Source: Paracoccus aminophilus JCM 7686 (GTDB lineage: Bacteria; Pseudomonadota; Alphaproteobacteria; Rhodobacterales; Rhodobacteraceae). Taken from it: a stretch of 64,000 bases of DNA. Below are positions 1 to 9,960 of the stretch, in pieces (within the stretch, counting starts at the first letter, position 1; each line of letters begins with the position of its first letter). The notes beneath the pieces are model-generated. The model was not told the origin of the DNA. It made no database searches and saw nothing but the letters and a program-made list of their open reading frames with translations. The stretch is taken from the NCBI RefSeq assembly GCF_000444995.1, contig NC_022041.1, positions 2,454,001-2,518,000 of the forward strand, written 5' to 3'. Made by a program: the position numbers and the translations under genes.

Positions 1-1
1 G

Positions 2-337
2 CTTGATGATATCGTGAACCTGCCCGCCTCGCGTCTGAGCGGGGTGCTGATCGCTGTGGCCGCGCCCTCGCTGAGGGCCTTTGCGGTGATGCGGCGGGAT
101 GCGCGGCGCCACCGCTCGCCCAATGCCGGTTGGCCCGAAACCGCGATGGCGGGCGCGCTTGGCGTCCGGCTGTCGGGGCCGCGCAGCTATGGCGGGCGCG
201 AATCATCCGAGCCGTGGCTGAACGAAAATGCCCGCGACCCCGGTCCGGCGGACCTCAGGCGCGGGCTGCAGATCTATCGTCGCTCGGTCGTCTTGATGGG
301 GCTTTTGCTCGCCGCCAGCCTCGCCGCCGTGCTTTAG
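2..337 (+). CDS. cobD: Adenosylcobinamide-phosphate synthase, C-terminal part (CobD/CbiB)
   Basis: The window opens inside this gene, so only about 111 C-terminal residues are present. They contain the family features I recognise: an LPASRLSG segment, a [17 protein letters not shown] stretch, the LGVRL and YGGR pieces, and a final hydrophobic helix. CobD/CbiB is an inner-membrane enzyme that attaches aminopropanol (phosphate) to cobyric acid in cobalamin synthesis. The window also encodes two B12 users, NrdJ and MetH. The stop codon overlaps the end of the convergent hemC by four bases. Only the 5' truncation by the window edge is unusual. Confidence 0.85.
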   Translation, partial: LDDIVNLPASRLSGVLIAVAAPSLRAFAVMRRDARRHRSPNAGWPETAMAGALGVRLSGPRSYGGRESSEPWLNENARDPGPADLRRGLQIYRRSVVLMGLLLAASLAAVL

Positions 338-1275
338 CTTTCCTCGAAGAAATCCGCAGGCGCGCGGCCACGCAGCTCTTGCGCCAGATCGCGACCCATC
401 GCGGGACCTTCGCTCGCCGGACCACGCCGCTCAGCCGAGATCACTTCGGAACCGTCGGGGCGCAAGATCTCGCCGCGCAGCCACAGGCTTTCGCCCTCAA
501 GTACGGCGAGCCCCGCGATCGGCGTCTGGCACGAGCCGTCAAGCTCGGCCAAGAAGGCGCGTTCCGCCGCGACCCGCAATGCGGTCTCGTGATGGTTGAT
601 CGCCCCGAGCAGCCTTGCCATCAGCGCATCGTCAGCACGGCGCTCGACCCCGATGCAGCCCTGCGCGACGGCGGGCAGCATTTCATCGGCGGAAATCGCG
701 CCGCGCGCGGCATCGGTCATCTCCATCCGCGCCAGCCCGGCCATCGCAAGGAAAGTCGCAACAGCCACGCCGTCTTCCAGCTTTTTCATGCGGGTCTGAA
801 CGTTTCCTCGAAACTCGACGAGCGTCAGATCGGGGCGCACTGCCAAAAGCTGCGCGCGACGGCGCAGGCTCGACGAGCCCACGACCGCGCCTTGGGGAAG
901 CTCGGAAATCGTGCCATAGGTCAGGCTGACGAAAGCGTCGCGGACATCTTCGCGCGGCAGGTGGCAATCGATCACCAGCCCCTCGGGTTGCAGCGTCGGC
1001 ATGTCCTTCATCGAATGGACCGCAATGTCGATCTCGCCCGACAGAAGCGCATCCTCGATCTCGCGGGTGAAAAGCCCCTTGCCGCCAATCTCTTTCAGCG
1101 CGCGGTCGAGAATGCGGTCGCCGGTCGTCTTGATGACGACAATCTCGAACGCATCCTCGGCCAGACCATGCGCGGCCATCAGCCGGTCGCGGGTCTCATG
1201 GGCCTGAGCAAGCGCAAGCACCGAGCCACGCGTGCCGATGCGAAGGGGGCGGGAGGAGGAGGGCATCTGTTCCAT
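334..1275 (-). CDS. hemC: Hydroxymethylbilane synthase (porphobilinogen deaminase)
   Basis: This 313-residue protein has the usual length for HemC, which polymerises four porphobilinogen molecules into hydroxymethylbilane in haem and cobalamin synthesis. The N-terminus shows the substrate-binding strand ([14 protein letters not shown]) and the [10 protein letters not shown] segment; the middle has [10 protein letters not shown] and [12 protein letters not shown]; near the C-terminus [11 protein letters not shown] carries the cysteine that holds the dipyrromethane cofactor. I place the start at the ATG encoding MEQMPSS, because the longer upstream frame lies antisense to hemE. It is divergent from hemE, leaving 75 bp for both promoters, and nothing is missing from the key motifs. 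Confidence 0.95.
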   Translation of the reverse strand: MEQMPSSSRPLRIGTRGSVLALAQAHETRDRLMAAHGLAEDAFEIVVIKTTGDRILDRALKEIGGKGLFTREIEDALLSGEIDIAVHSMKDMPTLQPEGLVIDCHLPREDVRDAFVSLTYGTISELPQGAVVGSSSLRRRAQLLAVRPDLTLVEFRGNVQTRMKKLEDGVAVATFLAMAGLARMEMTDAARGAISADEMLPAVAQGCIGVERRADDALMARLLGAINHHETALRVAAERAFLAELDGSCQTPIAGLAVLEGESLWLRGEILRPDGSEVISAERRGPASEGPAMGRDLAQELRGRAPADFFEES

Positions 1276-1350
1276 GCGCCTGCCATATCGCCCCCCCGCG
1301 CCCTTGACAACCGGGACGGTCTGGCGATGAAGGACAGGCAAGGAGACACC

Positions 1351-2379
1351 ATGACCCAGAAGACCATCCTGCGCGCCCTTGCTGGCGAGCGCCTGCCCGT
1401 CCCCCCGATCTGGATGATGCGTCAGGCCGGGCGCTATCTGCCCGAATATCGTGCGACGCGCGCTCAGGCGGGCGATTTCCTGTCGCTGTGCTATAACCCC
1501 GAGCTTGCCGCCGAGGTGACGCTGCAGCCGATCCGCCGCTATGGCTTCGATGCCGCGATCCTCTTTGCCGATATCTTGCTGTTGCCGCAGGCTTTGGGCG
1601 CGGATGTCTGGTTCGTCACCGGCGAAGGCCCGCGCCTCTCGACCATCACCGAGGCGGCGGGCGTGGCCGCGCTTAAACCAGCCGATGCGGTCCATGAGAA
1701 ACTCTCGCCGGTCTATGAGACCCTGCGCATCCTGCGCCGTGAGCTGCCCTCTGAGACGACGCTGATCGGTTTTGCCGGCGCGCCCTGGACGGTCGCGACC
1801 TATATGGTCGCCGGTCGCGGCACGCCCGATCAGGCCCCCGCCCATGCCTTCAAAGCCGCCGATCGCGTGGCCTTTTCCGCGCTGATCGACAAGATCGCCG
1901 ATGCGACGGTCGAATACCTCTCGGCGCAGGTCGAGGCGGGCGCCGAGGTCATCAAGCTCTTCGACAGCTGGGCCGGCTCGCTCAAGGGCCAGGATTTCGA
2001 CGATTTCGCGCTGGCTCCGGCGAAAAAGATCATCGCGGCGCTGAAAGCGCGCCATCCCGGCCTGCCGATCATCGCCTTCCCGCGCGAGGCCGGTCCGCGC
2101 TATGTCGGCTTTGCCAAGGCAACCGGCGCCGATTGCGTGGCGCTCGACCAGTTCACCGATGCGAGCTGGGCCGCGGCGGAGGTCCAGAAGGACGGCTGCG
2201 TGCAGGGCAATCTCGACCCGCGCCTGCTGATCGAGGGCGGCCCGCGTCTGGTCTCTGAGACCAAGCGCATCGTCGAGACCTTCTCGCAAGGGCCCCATAT
2301 CTTCAACCTCGGCCATGGCATCACGCCCGAGGCCGATCCCGAGAATGTCCATCGCATGATCGAGGCAATCCGGGGCTGA
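1351..2379 (+). CDS. hemE: Uroporphyrinogen decarboxylase
   Basis: A 342-residue protein that removes four carboxyl groups from uroporphyrinogen III to give coproporphyrinogen III in the cytoplasm. The N-terminal signature [16 protein letters not shown] is intact, followed by LFADILLLP with the catalytic aspartate, [14 protein letters not shown], and the C-terminal GNLDPRLL and NLGHGI segments. The start is the ATG six bases after an AGGAGA ribosome-binding site. It is divergent from hemC, so two non-adjacent haem steps share a control region. A strong hairpin terminator follows directly after the stop. Confidence 0.96.
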   Translation: MTQKTILRALAGERLPVPPIWMMRQAGRYLPEYRATRAQAGDFLSLCYNPELAAEVTLQPIRRYGFDAAILFADILLLPQALGADVWFVTGEGPRLSTITEAAGVAALKPADAVHEKLSPVYETLRILRRELPSETTLIGFAGAPWTVATYMVAGRGTPDQAPAHAFKAADRVAFSALIDKIADATVEYLSAQVEAGAEVIKLFDSWAGSLKGQDFDDFALAPAKKIIAALKARHPGLPIIAFPREAGPRYVGFAKATGADCVALDQFTDASWAAAEVQKDGCVQGNLDPRLLIEGGPRLVSETKRIVETFSQGPHIFNLGHGITPEADPENVHRMIEAIRG

Positions 2380-2383
2380 ACCC

Positions 2384-2410
2384 AAGGCCGGGCCATGCGC
2401 CCGGCCTTTT
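2384..2410 (+). terminator. Intrinsic terminator after hemE
   Basis: A ten-base-pair stem (AAGGCCGGGC paired with GCCCGGCCTT) with a short loop runs into a T-rich end four bases after the hemE stop. This ends the hemE transcript before the next gene. Confidence 0.8.
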
Positions 2411-2497
2411 CCATTCCGCGCCACCTTCCAACCAGAGGCTCCTTCCCATCAGAGGCGTCTCTCATTCCAAAGCACCTTTGCGCAAACCGAGGATATC

Positions 2498-3373
2498 ATG
2501 GGCTGGATCCTTGCCACCCTCATCGCCGCCGTTGCCCAGACCGGGCGCAATGCCGCCCAGACCCAACTGACGCGCCAGATCGGCACCATGGGCGCGACCG
2601 CCGTGCGCTTCCTTTTCGGCCTGCCCTTCGCGCTCTTTTTTCTCGGCGCGGTCGCGCTTTTCGAGGAGATCCCCCTGCCCGGCGCGGCCACGCTTGGCTG
2701 GACCGCGCTGGGTGCGGTCGCCCAGATCGGCGCGACCGCCTTCATGCTTCAGGCGATGAACCTGCGCGGCTTTGGCGTCGTCACCGCGCTGACCAAGACC
2801 GAGCCGGTGACGCTCGCGCTGATGGGCGCGCTGATCTTTCACGAATATCTCGGGCCGATGCGGCTTGCGGCAATCGTCATCGCCACACTTGGCGTCGTGA
2901 TGATGTCGGGGGCCACGCAATGGCGCGGCAATTGGTGGCCGATGTTTCTGGGCGTTCTGTCGGGCGCGCTCTTTGGCCTCTCCTCCATCGGCTTTCGCGG
3001 CGGCATCCTGAACCTGCCTTCGGGTGATTTTCTGGTGCGTGCAACCACGACGCTGGCGCTCAATCTGACGATGCAGACGGTGCTGGTGCTCTTGTGGCTG
3101 GGGCTCGCCAATCGCGCGGCCTTGCGCGGCATGGCCCAGCATTGGAAAAACTCACTCGGGGCCGGGTTCTTGGGCGCTTTCGCCTCGCAATTCTGGTTCA
3201 TCGGCTTTGCGCTCGCCCCCGCCGCCAATGTCCGCACGCTGGCGCTGATCGAGGTGCCGATGGCGCAGCTCGTCTCGGGCCGGGTCTTCAAGCAAAAGAC
3301 CTCGCCGCGCCAGCTCATTGGCATGGCGCTGATCGTGCTGGGCGTCGGGCTTCTGATCGCGGTCAGCGTCTAG
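2498..3373 (+). CDS. DMT-superfamily (EamA) permease
   Basis: A 291-residue, very hydrophobic protein with about ten predicted membrane helices arranged as two five-helix repeats, the hallmark of EamA drug/metabolite transporters. Repeat 1 ends around residue 135, where a run of charged and polar residues (MSGATQWRGNW) separates the halves. It sits alone between the hemE terminator and the helicase gene, 50 bp apart from the latter, so co-transcription with the helicase is possible. The transported substrate cannot be deduced; related proteins export amino acids, nucleotides or sugars. The length is normal and there is no frameshift. Confidence 0.85.
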   Translation: MGWILATLIAAVAQTGRNAAQTQLTRQIGTMGATAVRFLFGLPFALFFLGAVALFEEIPLPGAATLGWTALGAVAQIGATAFMLQAMNLRGFGVVTALTKTEPVTLALMGALIFHEYLGPMRLAAIVIATLGVVMMSGATQWRGNWWPMFLGVLSGALFGLSSIGFRGGILNLPSGDFLVRATTTLALNLTMQTVLVLLWLGLANRAALRGMAQHWKNSLGAGFLGAFASQFWFIGFALAPAANVRTLALIEVPMAQLVSGRVFKQKTSPRQLIGMALIVLGVGLLIAVSV

Positions 3374-3423
3374 GACGCGCTTTCGCTTTGCCCAATGGCC
3401 CGCGACAGGCTAACAGGGGCGGC

Positions 3424-4950
3424 ATGAGCCTTCCCACCCTCTCCTCCGATCAGGCCGAAGCCTGGGACACCCTTGCCGCCGTGCTTGAAGAGGCCGGCAT
3501 TGACCTGACCGCCGAAGAGATCCACCCGCCCGAGCCCGGCAAGGGCCGGGTCATCGCGGTGATCGGCAAGGCGGGCTCGGGCAAGACGCTTTTGCTGGCC
3601 GAACTGACCCGCGCGCTGAAAGACGCGGGCGTCGAGCTGATTTCGGGCGATTACGAGGGCAAGAAGAAAAAGGACCGCCGCACGGTCGCGGTTCTGGCCC
3701 CCACCAACAAGGCGGCTTTCGTTCTGCGGATGCGCGGCGTGCCCGCCACGACGATCCACCGCATCCTTTATACCCCGGTCTATGACCCCGAATATGAGCG
3801 GATCGCCGAATGGCTGGTCGGCGTCGGCGAGCGGCCGCAGATCCCCGAGCTGACCGAAGAGGCGCTCGACCGCGCCAAGGCCTCCTATGACCTCCATGCC
3901 TCGATCCCGGGCGCCTTGGCGGCGGCGGGCCTGCGCGGCTCGGACTTCATCCGGGGCTGGAAACGGCGCGAGGATCCTTTGGATGTCGGGCTGATCGACG
4001 AAAGCTCGATGCTCGACGAGCGTCAGTTCGAAGATCTGCGCGAGATCTTTCCGGTCCTGATCCTCTTTGGCGATCCGGCCCAGCTTGCTCCTGTGGGTCA
4101 GTCCGGCGAGATGGTCTTTGACCGGCTGGCGACAAGCCAAAAGCTGATCCTGCACCGCATCCACCGTCAGGCCGATGACAGCCCGATCCTTGATCTCGCC
4201 CATGCTTTGGCCGATCCCGCGCTGGATTTCGCCGGGTTCGAGCGCATGGTCCAAGACGCCGCCGCTCGCGATCCGCGCGTGGTCTGGGCCGAGCGCGTTG
4301 ACAGCGATCTCATGGCGCAAAGCCCGGTTCTGGTCTGGCGCAATGCGACCCGCGTCAAGCTGATCCAGGCCTTCCGCACCGCTTACGGCGCGCCGCCCGA
4401 TGCGCTTTTGCCGGGCGAGCCCTTGATTTGCGACGGGCTCGAGCTGCCCCTCAAGCACCGCAAGAAGCGCATTGATCTTGAGGCGCGCGGGCTGATCAAG
4501 GGCGCGCAGGTCGTCTATCTTGGGCCCGGCCGCAAGCCCGGCTTTTCGCGCCTCCATGTCATCGGCGCCGAGGATCCGCGCCTTTCCGCCGCCTCGATCG
4601 TCAAGATCGAAATGCCCGATGTCGAAGAGCCGTTCATCCCCTTCCCCGCACCCATGGGCGCGGCCTTCCTGCATGGGGCGGCGGTGACGATCCACAAGGC
4701 GCAGGGCAGTCAATGGCCCGATGTCCAGATCTTCGCCCCCGACATTTCCGCCGCCGCCTGGTCGAACCGGACCGAGGCCGGGATCCCCTTGTGGAAGCGT
4801 CTGGCCTATGTCGGCATCACCCGCGCACAAGAGCGGCTTTTCTGGGTCGTGCGCTCGCGGCTGGCGCGGCCCTCGGGACCGCTCTCGATCGAGCATCTGC
4901 CGCAGGCGGCGCCGCTGCTGGAACTCAAGGCGCAGAGCGACGAGGACTAG
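3424..4950 (+). CDS. RecD-like superfamily 1B ATP-dependent helicase
   Basis: The 508-residue protein carries all the SF1 helicase motifs in order: Walker A GKAGSGKT near residue 50, a TNKAA motif Ia, Walker B DESSML near residue 195, motif III GDPAQLAP, motif V HKAQGSQW near residue 425, and motif VI YVGITRAQERLF. This is the RecD/Dda layout (AAA_30 plus UvrD_C_2). Such stand-alone helicases move 5' to 3' on DNA; the exact cellular role of this group is not established. The start is the ATG before SLPTLSSDQ; the longer in-frame extension overlaps the transporter gene and is not credible. The downstream gene is convergent. Confidence 0.88.
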   Translation: MSLPTLSSDQAEAWDTLAAVLEEAGIDLTAEEIHPPEPGKGRVIAVIGKAGSGKTLLLAELTRALKDAGVELISGDYEGKKKKDRRTVAVLAPTNKAAFVLRMRGVPATTIHRILYTPVYDPEYERIAEWLVGVGERPQIPELTEEALDRAKASYDLHASIPGALAAAGLRGSDFIRGWKRREDPLDVGLIDESSMLDERQFEDLREIFPVLILFGDPAQLAPVGQSGEMVFDRLATSQKLILHRIHRQADDSPILDLAHALADPALDFAGFERMVQDAAARDPRVVWAERVDSDLMAQSPVLVWRNATRVKLIQAFRTAYGAPPDALLPGEPLICDGLELPLKHRKKRIDLEARGLIKGAQVVYLGPGRKPGFSRLHVIGAEDPRLSAASIVKIEMPDVEEPFIPFPAPMGAAFLHGAAVTIHKAQGSQWPDVQIFAPDISAAAWSNRTEAGIPLWKRLAYVGITRAQERLFWVVRSRLARPSGPLSIEHLPQAAPLLELKAQSDED

Positions 4951-4973
4951 CGCCCCCGGCCCTACGGCCCCGA

Positions 4974-5795
4974 TCAGCGCCGCGCTTCGGCCTTGGTGAG
5001 TTGGCGTTTCAGCCGGATCTGATCGACGCGCACGGCAAAGGCCTCGTTCAGGGCCTCACGCGGCAGCCCGGTCTCATGGGAAAGCCGCATCAGCCCGAAA
5101 TGGACCCGCGCCAGCTCTTGATAGAAGCGGGTGAAGGCATAGTTGATCGAGGCCCCGGCGACGGCGCCAATGATCGGCGTCGCCTGCGCCGCAAGCTTCT
5201 GGCCAAGCGAGATCGAGAGCTTCGGCGCGACTTTCGAGATCAGCCCCTGCAGGCTCGGCCCGGTGATCGAGAGCCGCGCGGCCAGTAGACCTAGATCGGT
5301 GCCGTCATCCTCGGCCAAGGGCCCGGCTTGGGCAAAGATGCGCAAAGCCTCGTAACGGACCTCGTCGGAATGGGGATCAAAGCCATGCTCGACGGCGATT
5401 TCCATAATGGCGCGCAGCAGAAGCGTGATGGTGATCGGCAGCTCGACCATCGCGCCGGGCAAGCCCGCGATGCCGCCCGCCGCGCCCGAAGCCGTCGAGA
5501 TCAGCCGGTTGAACCATTCGCCGCGATCCCCGATCAGCCGACGCGAGCGGAAGGCCGCGTCGAAGGCGCGCGAGAGCCCGGCCAGAACGATCCGGTCCAT
5601 GCGCTTCCGAACCGGCCCGGGCAGGCGGTCGAGCAAAACCTCGGCCTTGCCACCGACGGCGCTCATCACCTCCATGGCAAGCCCGCCCGCTGCGAGATAG
5701 CGGCGCGCCAGCCGGTCGATTTCGGCGTGAACGGTCGGATCGGTGATCGGCGGCAGAATCGCCGGGTCAGGCCTTGCGGGTCTTGTCTCGGTCAT
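4974..5795 (-). CDS. EcsC family protein
   Basis: A 273-residue protein with the EcsC-family pattern: a hydrophobic glycine-rich segment (ASGAAGGIAGLPGAMVELPITITLLLRAI, residues about 105-135) and a second hydrophobic patch (ATPIIGAVAGASINYAF, about residue 215) with the conserved FTRFYQELARVHFGLMRL tail. EcsC relatives are peripheral membrane proteins of unclear function, named after the third gene of the Bacillus ecs transporter operon. The start codon lies inside the end of the upstream GNAT gene (29-bp overlap), so the two are translated from one mRNA. Confidence 0.78.
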   Translation of the reverse strand: MTETRPARPDPAILPPITDPTVHAEIDRLARRYLAAGGLAMEVMSAVGGKAEVLLDRLPGPVRKRMDRIVLAGLSRAFDAAFRSRRLIGDRGEWFNRLISTASGAAGGIAGLPGAMVELPITITLLLRAIMEIAVEHGFDPHSDEVRYEALRIFAQAGPLAEDDGTDLGLLAARLSITGPSLQGLISKVAPKLSISLGQKLAAQATPIIGAVAGASINYAFTRFYQELARVHFGLMRLSHETGLPREALNEAFAVRVDQIRLKRQLTKAEARR

Positions 5796-6429
5796 GGGTT
5801 GCGGCCTCGGTCCTTTGTCTCTCGGCAGCTGTCTCAGAGCGCAGCGCGGCGCGAGGCTCTCCCTCGATGAAGGCGACCGGCTTGCAAGAGGCGCGCAGAC
5901 TGGGCGTCTGACCGATCTCGGCAAGCCCGGCGAGCACGTCGGGATGGGTCTCTCGCGTCACGGCGCCCCGCACATCAACCCATGCGCCGGGCTGAAGTTC
6001 CAGACCAAGCACACGGTCGGGGTTGGTGGGGGGCGGCATTTCGACGCCCTCGAGCTTGGTAAAGCCGAAACGCTTGTAATAGGGCGCGTCGCCGACAAGC
6101 ATCACCCGCGCCCAGCCCATCGCTTCCGCGCGGTGCAGGCTTTCGCGCATCAGATAGCCGCCGAGCCCCTCGCCCTGCGCGATCGGATGGACCGCAACCG
6201 GCCCGAGAAGCAGCACCAGCGCGTCACCCACGCGCACCGGCCAGTAGCGGATGGCGGCGGTGACGGCGTCGGCTTCATTGCGCAACATCAGGCAGAGTTC
6301 GGACACCGGCGGCACGCCGTCCCGAAGACGATAGGAGGACAGCGCCGTCCGGCCCGGCGCGAAGCACAGGTCATAAAGAGCCTCCACCTCCGGCGTATCA
6401 GCCGGTGTCTCGGGGCAAAGTTCGTACAT
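5767..6429 (-). CDS. GNAT-family N-acetyltransferase
   Basis: A 220-residue protein whose first 150 residues form a GNAT acetyltransferase domain: the acetyl-CoA loop is visible as GEGLGGYLMRESLHRAEAMGW (motif A, near residue 88), followed by LVGDAPYYKRFGFTK, the typical motif B ending. It resembles the YhbS-type group. The last 60 residues are polar and low in complexity and extend over the start of the EcsC gene. The substrate is unknown. The gene is first in a two-gene operon with the EcsC protein and divergent from the flavin reductase. Confidence 0.82.
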   Translation of the reverse strand: MYELCPETPADTPEVEALYDLCFAPGRTALSSYRLRDGVPPVSELCLMLRNEADAVTAAIRYWPVRVGDALVLLLGPVAVHPIAQGEGLGGYLMRESLHRAEAMGWARVMLVGDAPYYKRFGFTKLEGVEMPPPTNPDRVLGLELQPGAWVDVRGAVTRETHPDVLAGLAEIGQTPSLRASCKPVAFIEGEPRAALRSETAAERQRTEAATHDRDKTRKA

Positions 6430-6591
6430 TGCGCCTCCCGCTTGGATCGACCCGCCCTATCATGCAATATGCAGCGCGAAAACCGGCGCGGGTCGGCTTG
6501 CGCGAATGAATGAACCCCGGCCCAAACGACTTTGGACGCGGTTTGTCAAGCGATGATGCCAAGCCCTAGGCCAGCAAGGAGAAAAGAGGCC

Positions 6592-7188
6592 ATGTTCTAC
6601 AAACCTCAAGACGGTCACGGCCTGCCTCACAATCCGTTCAACGCGATCGTGGCGCCCCGTCCGATCGGCTGGATCTCGACCCGCAGCCTGCTTGGCGACA
6701 ATCTCGCCCCCTATTCTTTCTTCAATGCGACGGCCTATACGCCGCCTCAGGTGATGTTCGCCTCGACCGGGCAGAAATCCGACCGCGACGGCAGCAAGGA
6801 CAGCGTTTCCCAGATCGCAGAGTCGCGTGTCTTTTGCGTGAATATCGCCGATGGCGAGATGCGCGATCAGGTCAATGCGAGCTCGGCCGCCTTTGCGGCG
6901 GGGACCGATGAATTCGCGGCCTGCGGCATCGAGAAGGCCGAATGCGAGACCATTGATTGCCCGCGCGTGGCGCGTGCGGCGGCCAATCTCGAATGCCGCA
7001 TGACGCGAATCATCCGGCAGGCGGGCGAGGCGAATTTCCTCGTCCTCGGCGTTGTCACCGGCATTCATCTGCGCGAAGACTGCATTCGTGACGGCAGGTT
7101 CGACCTTTCCGCAAAAGGTTGGCTGGCGCGTCTGGGCTACAAGGATTACACCGCCGTCCGCGAAACCTTCGAAATGGAGCGCCCATGA
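6592..7188 (+). CDS. Flavin reductase-like (FMN-binding split barrel) protein
   Basis: A 198-residue member of the flavin reductase-like domain family. The N-terminal segment [19 protein letters not shown] followed by [19 protein letters not shown] is the characteristic FMN-binding part of the DIM6/NTAB group. Such proteins bind FMN and reduce it or reduce a substrate with it; no partner oxygenase is nearby, so the substrate is unknown. The start is the ATG after AAGGAG; the upstream in-frame extension has no ribosome-binding site. Its stop overlaps the apt start (ATGA), so the two are translationally coupled. Confidence 0.85.
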   Translation: MFYKPQDGHGLPHNPFNAIVAPRPIGWISTRSLLGDNLAPYSFFNATAYTPPQVMFASTGQKSDRDGSKDSVSQIAESRVFCVNIADGEMRDQVNASSAAFAAGTDEFAACGIEKAECETIDCPRVARAAANLECRMTRIIRQAGEANFLVLGVVTGIHLREDCIRDGRFDLSAKGWLARLGYKDYTAVRETFEMERP

Positions 7189-7733
7189 GCCCCCGCCACG
7201 CGCAAAAGAGCGTCAAGGATTACATCCGCACGATTGTCGATTTCCCGAAAGAGGGAATCATCTTCCGCGATGTGACGACCCTGTTTCAAGATGCCCGCGG
7301 CTTCCGCATGGCGGTCGATCAGCTGCTTTCACCCTATGCGGGCGAGCAGATCGACAAGGTCGTGGGGCTTGAGGCGCGCGGCTTTATTCTCGGCGGGGCC
7401 GTGGCCCATCAGCTGACCGTGGGCTTCGTGCCGATCCGAAAGAAGGGCAAGCTGCCGGGCGCGGTTCTGAGCGAGGCCTATCAGCTCGAATATGGCGAGG
7501 CGGTCATGGAGATCCATGACGATGCGATCAAACCGGGCGAGCGCGTGCTGATCGTCGACGACCTGCTGGCCACCGGCGGCACCGCCAAGGCCGCGATCAA
7601 GCTGTGCGAGCGTCTGGGCGCCGAGGTCATCGGCTGCGCTTTCGTGATCGACTTGCCCGATCTCGGCGGGCGCAAGCTGCTGGAAGACGGCGGGGTCGAT
7701 GTGTTCTCGCTGGTCTCTTACGACGGCGCATGA
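7185..7733 (+). CDS. apt: Adenine phosphoribosyltransferase
   Basis: A 182-residue purine salvage enzyme that converts adenine plus PRPP to AMP. The diagnostic parts are [17 protein letters not shown] at the N-terminus, [23 protein letters not shown], and the PRPP-binding loop [16 protein letters not shown] near residue 125. The length is normal for bacterial Apt. The start ATG overlaps the stop of the flavin reductase, indicating one transcript; this pairing has no obvious metabolic reason. Confidence 0.95.
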   Translation: MSPRHAQKSVKDYIRTIVDFPKEGIIFRDVTTLFQDARGFRMAVDQLLSPYAGEQIDKVVGLEARGFILGGAVAHQLTVGFVPIRKKGKLPGAVLSEAYQLEYGEAVMEIHDDAIKPGERVLIVDDLLATGGTAKAAIKLCERLGAEVIGCAFVIDLPDLGGRKLLEDGGVDVFSLVSYDGA

Positions 7734-7789
7734 TCACAGTTCGGGGCCCGTCCCTTGTGGCGCGGCCCTGACGCAGCTAGGGACAGGGC

Positions 7790-8740
7790 ATGACCGAGAA
7801 ACCGAAGCTCACCCTCTATCTCGCGGCGCCGCGCGGCTTTTGCGCCGGCGTCGACCGGGCGATCAAGATCGTCGAACTCGCGCTCAGCAAATGGGGCGCG
7901 CCGGTCTATGTGCGCCACGAGATCGTCCATAACAAATTCGTCGTCGACAGCCTGCGCGACAAAGGCGCGGTCTTTGTCGAGGAATTGTCGGAATGTCCCG
8001 ATGACCGCCCGGTGATCTTTTCGGCGCATGGCGTGCCGAAATCGGTCCCGGCCGAGGCGCGTGCGCGCGAGATGGTCTTTGTCGATGCGACCTGCCCTCT
8101 GGTCAGCAAGGTCCATGTCGAGGCCGAGCGCCATCATCAGGCCGGGCTTCAGATGGTGATGATCGGCCATATCGGTCACCCGGAAGTGCTGGGCACCATG
8201 GGCCAATTGCCCGAGGGCGAGGTCATTCTGGTCGAGACCGTCGAGGATGTGGCGACACTGGCGCCGCGCGATCCCGAGCGTCTGGCCTTCATCACCCAGA
8301 CCACCCTGTCGGTCGATGACACCGCCGCCATTGTCGCGGCCCTGCAAGCGCGCTTTCCCGCGATCATCGGCCCGGCCAAGGAAGACATCTGCTACGCCAC
8401 CACCAACCGACAGGCGGCGGTCAAGGCGATCGCGCCGAAAATCGAGGCGCTTTTGGTGATCGGCGCGCCGAATTCCTCGAATTCGCGGCGTCTGGTCGAG
8501 GTCGGAAAGGCCTCGGGCTGCGCCTATAGCCAGCTCGTGCAGCGTGCTGAACATATCGACTGGCGTGCACTCTCGGGGATCCGCAGCGTTGGCGTCACCG
8601 CCGGGGCGAGCGCGCCCGAAGTGCTGATCACTGAGGTGCTCGATGCCTTCCGCGAGCGCTTCGACGTGACCATCGACATCGTCGAGACCGCGCGCGAGAA
8701 TGTCGAATTCAAGGTGCCCCGCGTCCTGCGCGAGGCGTGA
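7790..8740 (+). CDS. ispH: 4-hydroxy-3-methylbut-2-enyl diphosphate reductase
   Basis: A 316-residue IspH (LytB), the last step of the methylerythritol phosphate pathway to IPP and DMAPP. Three cysteines that hold the iron-sulfur cluster are visible in [10 protein letters not shown] (near residue 20), [11 protein letters not shown] (near 103) and [10 protein letters not shown] (near 200). The conserved SNSRRLVEV and [10 protein letters not shown] segments follow. It begins 56 bp after apt. It is complete and normal for the family. Confidence 0.96.
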   Translation: MTEKPKLTLYLAAPRGFCAGVDRAIKIVELALSKWGAPVYVRHEIVHNKFVVDSLRDKGAVFVEELSECPDDRPVIFSAHGVPKSVPAEARAREMVFVDATCPLVSKVHVEAERHHQAGLQMVMIGHIGHPEVLGTMGQLPEGEVILVETVEDVATLAPRDPERLAFITQTTLSVDDTAAIVAALQARFPAIIGPAKEDICYATTNRQAAVKAIAPKIEALLVIGAPNSSNSRRLVEVGKASGCAYSQLVQRAEHIDWRALSGIRSVGVTAGASAPEVLITEVLDAFRERFDVTIDIVETARENVEFKVPRVLREA

Positions 8741-8751
8741 TCGCAACCGAT

Positions 8752-8791
8752 GGGGGCGCTGCCCCCGTCCTTCGGACTCCCCCGGGATATT
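8752..8791. repeat. GC-rich hairpin repeat between ispH and GST
   Basis: The gap contains GGGGGCGCTGCCCCC, a perfect short hairpin, followed by a TCCTTCGGA and CCCCCGGGATATTT tail. From memory, this kind of sequence recurs between genes in Rhodobacteraceae genomes. It may end ispH transcription, but there is no U-run. Confidence 0.55.
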
Positions 8792-8796
8792 TCGAC

Positions 8797-9411
8797 ATGA
8801 AAGAGATGACGCTCTATTCGATGCCCTCCTCGGGCAACAGCTACAAGGTCCGGCTGCTTCTGGCGCTGATTGGCCGCGATTGCGCGATCGTCGATGTCGA
8901 GGACAGCTCGCCCGAGATTGCCGCGGCCAAGGCGGCGGGGCGGCTGCCTTTCGGCAAGGCTCCGGTGCTTGAGCTGGCCGATGGGCGGCTTTTGCCGGAA
9001 TCGAATGCGATCCTGATGTGGCTTGGGCAAGGCACGGCGTTCATTCCGGGCGATGCCTATCAGCAGGCCGAGATGCTGAGCTGGATGTTCTGGGAGCAAA
9101 ACCAGCATGAGGGCGTCATTGCCGTGCGCGGGGCCTTGCTGTTTTATCCCTCGCGCAAAACTCTGGCGACGCCCGAGCGGCTGGCCGAGCTGTTGGAGCG
9201 GGGTTACGGGCTTTTGCAGATCCTGGAGGATCGTTTGGCCGGGCGCGATTGGCTGGTGGGCGAGAGCCTGTCGCTCGCCGATCTGGCGCTTTACGGCTAT
9301 ACCCATACCGCCGGGTCGCGTGGGCAATATGACATGTCGCGCTTTCCCGCGATCAATCGTTGGTGCGACCGGATCGCGGCGCTGCCGGGCTATATCGGCC
9401 TTTATGACTGA
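8797..9411 (+). CDS. Glutathione S-transferase family protein
   Basis: A 204-residue protein with a thioredoxin-like N-terminal domain (YSMPSSGNSYKVRLLLALIG, then the cis-proline region KAPVLEL and the glutathione-binding LLPESNAILMWL) and an alpha-helical C-terminal domain containing the N-capping motif SLADLALYGYTH. Enzymes of this kind conjugate or reduce substrates with glutathione; the substrate is unknown. A second in-frame ATG lies three codons downstream and could be the true start. It is followed closely by rnhA. Confidence 0.86.
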   Translation: MKEMTLYSMPSSGNSYKVRLLLALIGRDCAIVDVEDSSPEIAAAKAAGRLPFGKAPVLELADGRLLPESNAILMWLGQGTAFIPGDAYQQAEMLSWMFWEQNQHEGVIAVRGALLFYPSRKTLATPERLAELLERGYGLLQILEDRLAGRDWLVGESLSLADLALYGYTHTAGSRGQYDMSRFPAINRWCDRIAALPGYIGLYD

Positions 9412-9480
9412 GACGAGCTCGACATGAGCTTGGCCTGAGCTTGGCCTCGAATTTGGATTTTGACCGATGACGGATTGGCT

Positions 9481-9960
9481 GTGACTGAACTTTTCGCCTG
9501 GACCGATGGCGCTTGCTCGGGCAATCCCGGCCCCGGGGGCTGGGGCGTGTTGCTTCGCGCGATGAATGGCGCCGAGATCGTCAAGGAGCGCGAGCTCAAG
9601 GGCGGCGAGGCAGATACGACCAACAACCGCATGGAGCTGATGGCGGCGATTGCCGCGCTTGAAACCTTGGCGCGCCCGGCCGAGCTGACCATCACCACCG
9701 ACAGCGCCTATGTCAAAAACGGCGTGACCCAGTGGATGTTCGGCTGGAAGAAAAAGGGCTGGCGCACGGCAGACAACAAGCCGGTGAAGAATATCGACCT
9801 GTGGCAGCGGCTCGAGGCGGCGCAGGCGCGCCACACGGTCACCTGGAAATGGATCAAGGGCCATGCCGGTCATGCCGAGAACGAACGCGCCGATGAGCTG
9901 GCGCGCGCCGGGATGACGCCCTTCAAGCCCGAGAAAGCCGCAGCCGAGCGAGGGGCGTGA
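9481..9960 (+). CDS. rnhA: Ribonuclease HI
   Basis: A 159-residue RNase HI that cuts the RNA strand of RNA-DNA hybrids, for example at Okazaki primers and R-loops. The four acidic active-site residues are visible: D in [16 protein letters not shown] in [11 protein letters not shown] in [11 protein letters not shown], and D in the C-terminal ENERADELA, with the conserved histidine in [10 protein letters not shown] choose the GTG before TELFAWTDG because family members start just before this segment; a TTG seven codons upstream is the alternative. The stop overlaps the next gene (ATGA-type), so rnhA is coupled to the TRIC-like gene. Confidence 0.93.
   Translation: MTELFAWTDGACSGNPGPGGWGVLLRAMNGAEIVKERELKGGEADTTNNRMELMAAIAALETLARPAELTITTDSAYVKNGVTQWMFGWKKKGWRTADNKPVKNIDLWQRLEAAQARHTVTWKWIKGHAGHAENERADELARAGMTPFKPEKAAAERGA

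Noticed and set aside
130..2424. Very long open frames on both strands across hemC and hemE
   Set aside because: They are antisense or out-of-frame extensions of the real genes, caused by high G+C; only the hemC and hemE parts match families and have ribosome-binding sites.
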